Assembly: GCF_030811595.1 (NCBI RefSeq)
Contig: NZ_JAUSRB010000002.1
Span: 1,550,001 to 1,614,000, forward strand
Reading direction: 5' to 3'
Source of the DNA: Streptosporangium brasiliense
GTDB lineage: Bacteria; Actinomycetota; Actinomycetes; Streptosporangiales; Streptosporangiaceae
Length of the DNA stretch: 64,000 nt
Every line of letters starts with the position of its first letter. Position 1 is the stretch's first letter. A program made the translations under genes and the position numbers. This document shows positions 58,863 to 64,000 of this stretch, in pieces. A model generated the notes under the pieces. It made no database searches. It was not told where the DNA came from and saw only the letters and a list, made by a program, of their open reading frames with translations.

Positions 58863-60266
58863 ATGCCCCCACGTAACTCGTCTCGGCGCGTCACCTTGGT
58901 CTCCGGCCTCCTCCTGGCAGGGGTGTCCGCGACGGCCGGCGCGGTCGTCGCCCAGCCGTGGTCCGCCATGGCGGACCACGGCCGGTCCGCCGCCGCGCCC
59001 CCGACGACGGCGCCGGTGGTCGACCCTCCCGTCGCCGGGCAGCCCCCGCAGCCGGAGCCGGAGCCGCCGTCCGCGGAGGCGGAGAGCCCGTCCGAGATCG
59101 AACCCTCCGGTCCCGAGGGAGGGACGCCGGACGGTGCGGAGAGCCCTCCATCGGAGGACGCCGGAGGCCCCGCCCCGGACGGCGGTGAGGGCGGGGAGGC
59201 TCCCACACCGGACAGCGGCGGGGAGGATCCCGCGCCGCACGCCTCCAGCAGGCCACCGGAGCGCGAGGCCGCACGCTCCTCGGAGCCACCGGCACACAGG
59301 CGTCCCCGGAGCGGGGACAGGAGCGCCCCGGCGCGTCCGAAGGGCACCGACCCGGAGATGTATCTGGCGAAACTCCCCGAAGCCGGCACGTCATCGGCCC
59401 CGGCCAAGAACGGCGCGCCGGAGCCGGCCCCGGACGGGAGCGACAGGCCCGGCGGCGGGTCCTCCGCCGAGCCCGCCCCCACGCCGGCCCCGGCCACCAC
59501 GGCCGAGCCCGGCGGCACACCCGGACCGGGCGCCACCGCCGGACCCACCTCCGCGCATACGGCCGGGCCGGGCCGGACCGGCGAACCGGACCCGCCGGAC
59601 AGGCCCGCCAAGCCCGCGCCGGAGCCGGCCGCCAGCGCGAGACCCACGACCTCCCGGCCGGCCACCGCACGCCCCACCTCCAGTCCGGCCCCGCCGAAGG
59701 AGCAGGAGAAGGGGGAGAGGAAGGGGCAGGAGAAGGAGAAGGCCAGGTCCACGCCGAGCCCGACGACCGGCGCCACGGCCACCTCGGCGCCCCGCGCCAC
59801 CTCGACGGCTCAGCAGACCGCCGCTCCGGAGCCGGCCCCGCCGGCGCGGACGGCCGAGCCGGCGTCCAACCCGACGACCTCCCTCGTCCCGGACGCCCCC
59901 GCCGAGGAGGCGACCGGGGGACCCGGGGACCGCCGGCCTCTCGTGGCGCCGACCTCGCCCCTGCCGCTCCAGGCCGTCCTCCCGCTGCCGCCGCTGGCGC
60001 GCACCTCCGCCACGGACTTCTGCCGCCCCCAGGACGCCTCGTGCTGGAGCCTCGCGCCCTGGCGCGGCCGCACCTGGGAACTGCCCGGTAACCCGCTGAC
60101 CGCCAGGCGGCAGGCGGCGCCCCTGTGGGCCTTCGCGCCGCCGCCCTTCCCCCTCGCCTCCGTGCCAGGCGTCTCCGCCCTGTGGGCCCCGGCCCCCGTC
60201 AGGGCCGGCTGCTGGAGTTTCAGCCCCTCGGCGCTCTGCGCGAGATCCTGGGAGCAGCAGTCATGA
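58863..60266 (+). CDS. exported Pro/Glu-rich protein with Cys-Trp C-terminus
   Basis: A 467-residue protein with a signal peptide (VTLVSGLLLAGVSATAGAVV) and about 350 residues of Pro/Ala/Glu/Ser low complexity. The end is distinct: FCRPQDASCWSLAPWRGR, then WAPAPVRAGCWSFSPSALCA, with four Cys that could form disulfides and several Trp. It overlaps the next gene by 4 bases. No family is recognised; it may reach across the cell wall with a small C-terminal head. Confidence 0.7.
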   Translation: MPPRNSSRRVTLVSGLLLAGVSATAGAVVAQPWSAMADHGRSAAAPPTTAPVVDPPVAGQPPQPEPEPPSAEAESPSEIEPSGPEGGTPDGAESPPSEDAGGPAPDGGEGGEAPTPDSGGEDPAPHASSRPPEREAARSSEPPAHRRPRSGDRSAPARPKGTDPEMYLAKLPEAGTSSAPAKNGAPEPAPDGSDRPGGGSSAEPAPTPAPATTAEPGGTPGPGATAGPTSAHTAGPGRTGEPDPPDRPAKPAPEPAASARPTTSRPATARPTSSPAPPKEQEKGERKGQEKEKARSTPSPTTGATATSAPRATSTAQQTAAPEPAPPARTAEPASNPTTSLVPDAPAEEATGGPGDRRPLVAPTSPLPLQAVLPLPPLARTSATDFCRPQDASCWSLAPWRGRTWELPGNPLTARRQAAPLWAFAPPPFPLASVPGVSALWAPAPVRAGCWSFSPSALCARSWEQQS

Positions 60267-61135
60267 TCACTCGATCGCACGTGCGGCTGGCCGTGTTCAG
60301 CATGGTGGCCATGCTGACGGTGAGCGCCCTCGGCTCCGCCCAGGGCGAGGTGGTCTCCGGCACGGCCGAGGCGGCTCCGTGCGCTCCCTCGACCGGCCCC
60401 ACCGACTCCACCGAATCCACCGAATCCACCGGTTTCACCGACTCGACCGACTCGGTCGATCCCACCGGCTCGGCCGGCGATTCCAGCGCCGCCGCGATCC
60501 ATGGCTGAGGGGCGCCGGCCTGGTGCGCGGAGTTCGACGACTACCTCGATCCGGCCGAATGGGTGATCTACGACTCGCCCGGACACGACAACAAGGGCCG
60601 CCGCTCTCCCGACCAGCTCTTCATCGGGAACGGATCGCTCTACCTGTACGGCCGCGCCGACGGCACCACGGCCGGACTGGGCCGCCGGCACAGCGCGGCG
60701 TACGGACGCTGGGAGACCCGCGTCCGGATGTACGAGGGGGCGGACTCCTACCACCCCATCGCCCTGCTGTGGCCGGACGGCGGCGGCGGAGGCGTGCACA
60801 GCGCCACGGGCGAGGAGATCGACTTCCTGGGGGTGATGGACCGTCCCGGCAGGTGGCGGGCGAACTTCTTCCTGCAGACCCCCCAGGGCGAGGAGCAGTC
60901 CTACTCCGAGGTGGACATGACCGACTGGCACACCTACGCGGTGGAGAACAGTCCCAGCGGGGTCGTCGGCTATCTCGACGGGCGGGAGTGGTTCCGCTCG
61001 TCCATGTCCACCCGCAGCCCGATGTCGGTCTGCCTGCAGCTGGACTGGTTCCCCGGTCACGGCAGCCCGGGGGAGGCGTGGATGGAGGTCGACTGGCTCC
61101 GCTTCCACCCGCTGGAGTCCGGCGGCACGGGATGA
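60263..61135 (+). pseudogene. secreted GH16-like protein interrupted by an in-frame TGA
   Basis: The first part (60263-60508) is a signal peptide (VRLAVFSMVAMLTVSALGSA) and a Thr/Ser-rich STES-type linker. TGA at 60506-60508 ends it. The same frame then continues without break as a GH16 (concanavalin-like) domain: AWCAEFDDYLDPAEWVIYDS, YGRWETRVRMYEGADSYHP, GEEIDFLGV and VDMTDWHTYAVE. A TGG-to-TGA change would explain the stop. The GH16 site normally reads E-I-D-x-x-E; here it is EIDFLG, so the acid/base Glu is missing. Either a pseudogene, a read-through product, or two proteins. Confidence 0.75.
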
Positions 61136-61185
61136 TGAGGCCCGCGGGAAGAGCACGGGATGAGGCCCGTGGGAAGGGCACGGGA
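61133..61185 (+). repeat. imperfect 25-base tandem repeat
   Basis: GATGAGGCCCGCGGGAAGAGCACGG and GATGAGGCCCGTGGGAAGGGCACGG lie in tandem after the GH16-like gene, followed by ACCGGGTCCCGCG that can fold with them. Possibly a terminator region for converging genes. Confidence 0.5.
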
Positions 61186-61211
61186 CCGGGTCCCGCGCCC
61201 TCCGGGGGCTC

Positions 61212-61970
61212 CTAGGCGCTCAGCAGCCCGGCGTAGACGCCGCGCAGCCGCAGCAGCTCCTCGTGGGTGCCCACCTCCTCGATCCCGCCGTCGCGCATGA
61301 CCACGATGCGGTCGGCGCCGCGGATGGTCGACAGCCGGTGGGCGACGACGAAGACCGTGCGCCCGGCGACCAGGCGGGCCAGCGCCTCCTGGATGAGCGC
61401 CTCCGGCCGGTTGTCCAGGGCGGAGGTCGCCTCGTCCAGGATCAGTACGCGCGGGTCGCGGATCAGGGCGCGGGCGACGGCCAGGCGCTGCTTCTGCCCG
61501 CCGGACAGGCGGGCGCCCCGCTCTCCCACCACCGTGTCGAGCCCGTCGGGCAGCCGGTCGATGAACTCCAGCGCGTTGGCGTCCCGGAGCGCCTGCCGTA
61601 CCCGGTCCTCGGAGACGTCGGCCATGCCGTAGGTGACGTTCTCCCTGATGCTGCCCTCGAACAGGATGGACTCCTGCGGCACGACCGACAGGAACCTGCG
61701 GTAGGTGCGCAGGTCCAGCGTCTCCATGTCACGGCCGTCGAGCAGGATCCGGCCGGAGGTGGGCCGCAGACCCCCGATGGGGCGGTGGCCGACCACGATG
61801 TCGACGACGTTGGCGGTGACGAGCGGCAGCAGCCAGGTGGGGCTGTGCTTGACCAGGAAGGCGAAGACCCCGACGAGAAGCTTGAGGCTGTCTTCCTTGA
61901 AGAGGTAGGCGAGTGTGCGGATGGGATGCTCGCCCCGGTAACGGGGATCGAGAGCGCCGACCGCAGATCC
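61212..61970 (-). pseudogene. ABC exporter (MdlB type) with large internal deletion
   Basis: Reading the minus strand from about 61970: HPIRTLAYLFKEDSLKLLVG and PTWLLPLVTANVVDIVVGHRPI, the first transmembrane part of an ABC exporter, run in frame directly into GGLRPTSGRILLDGRDMETL. The rest of the membrane domain and Walker A are gone (about 400 residues expected). The remaining ATPase half is intact: LSGGQKQRLAVARALI, VLILDEATSALD and VAHRLSTI. No start codon is available upstream (in-frame TGA). It cannot be a transporter; the GTG at 61796 could still give a 194-residue fragment. Confidence 0.8.
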
Positions 61971-62045
61971 CCCAAGTCACGATAAATACCTGGTCAATCC
62001 TCCTCTCCTGATGTTTCGTGCGTGTGACGTCCGCTCGTAGGGCGC

Positions 62046-62720
62046 TCAGCGGATGTACGGCCGGGCCGCCCGGCCCTCCCGCAGGGTGGTCGCCCACCAG
62101 GTGAGCTGGTCGAGCATGACCTTGACCGCACCCTCGGCGCCCTCCAGCTCTGCCTGCCGCCCCGCCGCGTCGGACCGGCCGTGCGCCAGTTGGAGGCTGA
62201 CGGTGTCGCGCAGGGAGACCACGTGCAGCTCGGCGAAGACCAGGCGGAGCTGCTCCACCGCGTGCAGCCCCCCGGAGCGCCCGCCGTACGAGACGTAGCC
62301 GACCGGCTTGGCCGCCCACTCGTGGCGGACCGAGTCGATGACCAGCTTCAGCGCGGCGGGGTAGCCGTGGTTGTACTCCGGGGTGATCACGACGAAGCCG
62401 TCGGCGGCGCCGATCCTGGCGGCGAGCTCACGGGTCTCGCTCCCGGTGCCGCCGGAGGCCCCGGCACCGTCGGGACGACCCTCACCGCCGGGACGCCCTT
62501 CACCTCCGGAGCCCGCACCGTCGGGACGGCCCGCACCGCCGGAACCCTCGGCGCCGCCGGAGCTCATGGGCCGGAGCGGGGGGAGCGGGGTGCGGCCCAG
62601 GTCGATCACGTCCACGTTCAGGTCGGCCCGCCGCCCGATCCGCTCCAGGAACCACCGCCCCACCGTCGTCCCGAGACCGCCCTCCCGGGTGCTTGCGATG
62701 ATGACTGCGATGTCCGGCAC
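62046..62720 (-). CDS. NADPH-dependent FMN reductase
   Basis: A 224-residue flavodoxin-fold protein: PDIAVIIASTREGGLGTTVG (FMN phosphate loop), DGFVVITPEYNHGYPAALK (signature), VGYVSYGGRSGG. Between the second strand (VIDLGRTPLPPLRP) and the ELAARIGAADGF helix is a ~45-residue insert of Gly/Pro/Asp/Glu repeats (GRPDGAG, GGEGRP) not normal for the family. It probably reduces quinones or azo compounds. Same strand as the following GNAT gene. Confidence 0.85.
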   Translation of the reverse strand: MPDIAVIIASTREGGLGTTVGRWFLERIGRRADLNVDVIDLGRTPLPPLRPMSSGGAEGSGGAGRPDGAGSGGEGRPGGEGRPDGAGASGGTGSETRELAARIGAADGFVVITPEYNHGYPAALKLVIDSVRHEWAAKPVGYVSYGGRSGGLHAVEQLRLVFAELHVVSLRDTVSLQLAHGRSDAAGRQAELEGAEGAVKVMLDQLTWWATTLREGRAARPYIR

Positions 62721-62793
62721 GGCGGCCTCCTCCTACAGGTCGATCGGGTCGATGCCCTGAGGGACCACCGTGCAACCTCCAGTGCGGTTGAGG

Positions 62794-63306
62794 TCAAGCG
62801 GGACCGGTGGGCAGGCGCATCTCCAGGAGCTGGCCGGGCCACTCGTTCACCTTGAACGGCTCGGTCCTGGTGAAGCCCTGGCTCTCGTAGTACTTCACCA
62901 ACCGGCCGTCGTCACCGGCGTAGCAGTCGACCCTGAGCAGCGGCACCCCCAGCTCCACCGCCTCGGCGCGGGCCCGCTCCAGCAGGGCGGAGCCGACGCC
63001 GCGGCCGTGGAAGCGCTGGTCGATGACCAGCCCCTGGACGTACAGCTCCGGCTCCGAGGCCGGGGTGACGTAGTCCATCGCGGGACCCAGGACCACGCAT
63101 CCGGCGGGCTCGCCGTCGATCTCGGCGATGCGCATCCCGCCGGAGGACGCCCAGGAGGTGACCCGCTCGACGCGGGCCGTGCTGGCGGAGAACGGCTCAC
63201 TGCCCCACTGGCCGGTACGGCCCTGCGCGGTCAGCCACGCCACCGCACTGTCGAACATCCCGAGAACCGCCGGAACGTCGTCAAGATTCCCATCGCGGAT
63301 AATCAT
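62794..63306 (-). CDS. GNAT family N-acetyltransferase
   Basis: A 170-residue single-domain GNAT: MIIRDGNLDDVPAVLGMFDS, the acceptor strand MRIAEIDGEPAGCVVLG, acetyl-CoA loop VIDQRFHGRGVGSALLERAR and the closing YYESQGFTRTEPF. Substrate unknown. It is upstream of the FMN reductase gene by 73 bp and probably co-transcribed with it. Confidence 0.9.
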   Translation of the reverse strand: MIIRDGNLDDVPAVLGMFDSAVAWLTAQGRTGQWGSEPFSASTARVERVTSWASSGGMRIAEIDGEPAGCVVLGPAMDYVTPASEPELYVQGLVIDQRFHGRGVGSALLERARAEAVELGVPLLRVDCYAGDDGRLVKYYESQGFTRTEPFKVNEWPGQLLEMRLPTGPA

Positions 63307-63519
63307 CGGCGGATCGTAACAGGCGTCGCAGGACGGACCGTGGCTCGGCCGTCCCGGGGCGGGACCGCCACCGGGCCGTCCGGCCCGGGAGGTCCGGCTC
63401 GGAGGGGCCTGTCGCGGGTTCTTATCCGCCCTTTATGGGTGATTAGTACACTCGGCGACGGCCGGAATCCGGCCCATCGGCCACGGGTGCCCACCCAGGC
63501 CCATCCCCTCAGGAGTCAC

Positions 63520-64000
63520 GTGAGCAGCGGGTTGACCGACGCGCCCCCAAGGCCCGCGGAGCAGCGGCCGCCCCGGCGGCGCCGCAGGTGGCTGTGGTGG
63601 CTGGTGGCCGCCGTCACCGTCGTCGTGGTCGCGGTGGCGGCGACGGTCGGCGGTGTCTACGTCAAGCTGGCCGGGAACGTCAAGCACACCGACGTCCAGG
63701 CGGACGACCTGGGGAAGCGGCCGGTCAAGGTCGCCACCAAGGCACTGAACGTCCTGGTGGTCGGCTCGGACCAGCGCGGCGGCAAGAACGCCAAATACGG
63801 CAGGTTCCCCGGCGAGCGGACCGACACCATCATGCTGGCGCACATCTCGCCGAAGCGGGACAACGCGATGGTCGTCAGCTTCCCCCGGGATTCGATGGTC
63901 CAGCTCCCCGAGTGCCGGGCCAGGCAGGGACTCCCCGGCCAGCGGGCGCACCTGGGCATGATCAACGAGTCGTTCAACTCCGGCGGGATCGCCTGCACCT
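63520..64000 (+). CDS. LytR-CpsA-Psr (LCP) family protein, N-terminal part
   Basis: The gene starts at GTG 63520 (AGGAG at 63511-63515) and runs off the window after 160 codons. Basic N-terminus (PRRRRRWLWWL), one membrane span (VAAVTVVVVAVAATVGGVYV), then the LCP domain: LNVLVVGSDQRGG, ERTDTIMLAHISP and SFPRDSMVQLP, which hold the conserved Arg and Asp residues that bind pyrophosphate. LCP proteins attach glycopolymers to peptidoglycan. The catalytic domain is only partly visible. Confidence 0.9.
   Translation, partial: MSSGLTDAPPRPAEQRPPRRRRRWLWWLVAAVTVVVVAVAATVGGVYVKLAGNVKHTDVQADDLGKRPVKVATKALNVLVVGSDQRGGKNAKYGRFPGERTDTIMLAHISPKRDNAMVVSFPRDSMVQLPECRARQGLPGQRAHLGMINESFNSGGIACT

Overview
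The window is high-GC DNA with many GTG and some TTG starts, a SARP-type regulator with BTAD, AAA and TPR parts, an actinomycete integrative element with RepSA/TraSA-type genes, a mycelial-actinomycete XRE-TPR regulator and long Pro/Gly-rich membrane proteins. This points to a filamentous actinomycete, plausibly a Streptosporangiales member (family placement is inference). Nearly everything is chromosomal, with two accessory islands near the left end.

Layout. 1-3200 is a patchwork of lower-GC accessory DNA: an IS3-family remnant, then a three-Cys-motif partner (TcmP) gene next to a Gp37/Gp68 (DUF5131) gene, flanked by two 55-bp direct repeats, then a serine recombinase tail. 3200-4667 holds a truncated MarR/GbsR regulator divergent from a DUF4097 gene and the start of a daunorubicin-resistance-type ABC ATPase gene. 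That gene is split inside its Walker A codons by a 14.8-kb integrative element (4661-19473). The two ends share a 7-bp core, and the joined ends give an attP whose inverted repeats are centred on an AA dinucleotide. The element carries a large serine integrase, replication initiator, FtsK-like transfer ATPase, a replication/excision activator and small membrane spread-type proteins. Its cargo is an XRE-TPR regulator, a SLOG-like protein, an anti-sigma-type ATPase, a radical SAM/SPASM enzyme with a 43-residue Cys-containing peptide gene directly behind it, an APH-fold kinase and an S33 peptidase. That cargo looks like a mobile RiPP pathway. The broken ABC genes resume at 19474-20330.

20635-33336 is ordinary chromosome: a secreted HNH nuclease, a lysoplasmalogenase, an MMPL exporter, an NmrA/monooxygenase/MarR stress set, a MacB-type ABC exporter, and a two-component system whose kinase is a tandem duplication with one dead half. 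33623-47914 looks like a specialised-metabolite region: SARP regulator, FAD oxidase, MFS pump, 5-aminolevulinate-synthase-like enzyme, Fe(II)/2OG dioxygenase, noncanonical KAS III, methyltransferase, GNAT, XRE-TPR regulator, and an epoxide-hydrolase-like protein that has lost its catalytic residues. 48004-51239 holds a GlsB/YeaQ membrane protein, a DUF2267 protein and a DHA2 efflux pump.

51814-61135 is a compact same-strand locus of mostly unrecognised membrane or exported proteins. It encodes a single-chain protein combining sigma-like regions, a zinc anti-sigma motif, a long Arg-Asp repeat, one membrane span and an extracytoplasmic beta domain, plus a MinD/ParA-type ATPase and a GH16-like protein cut by an in-frame stop. 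I regard this locus and the mobile radical-SAM peptide cassette as the best candidates for undescribed biology. The right end holds an internally deleted ABC exporter, an FMN reductase, a GNAT and the start of an LCP-family gene.
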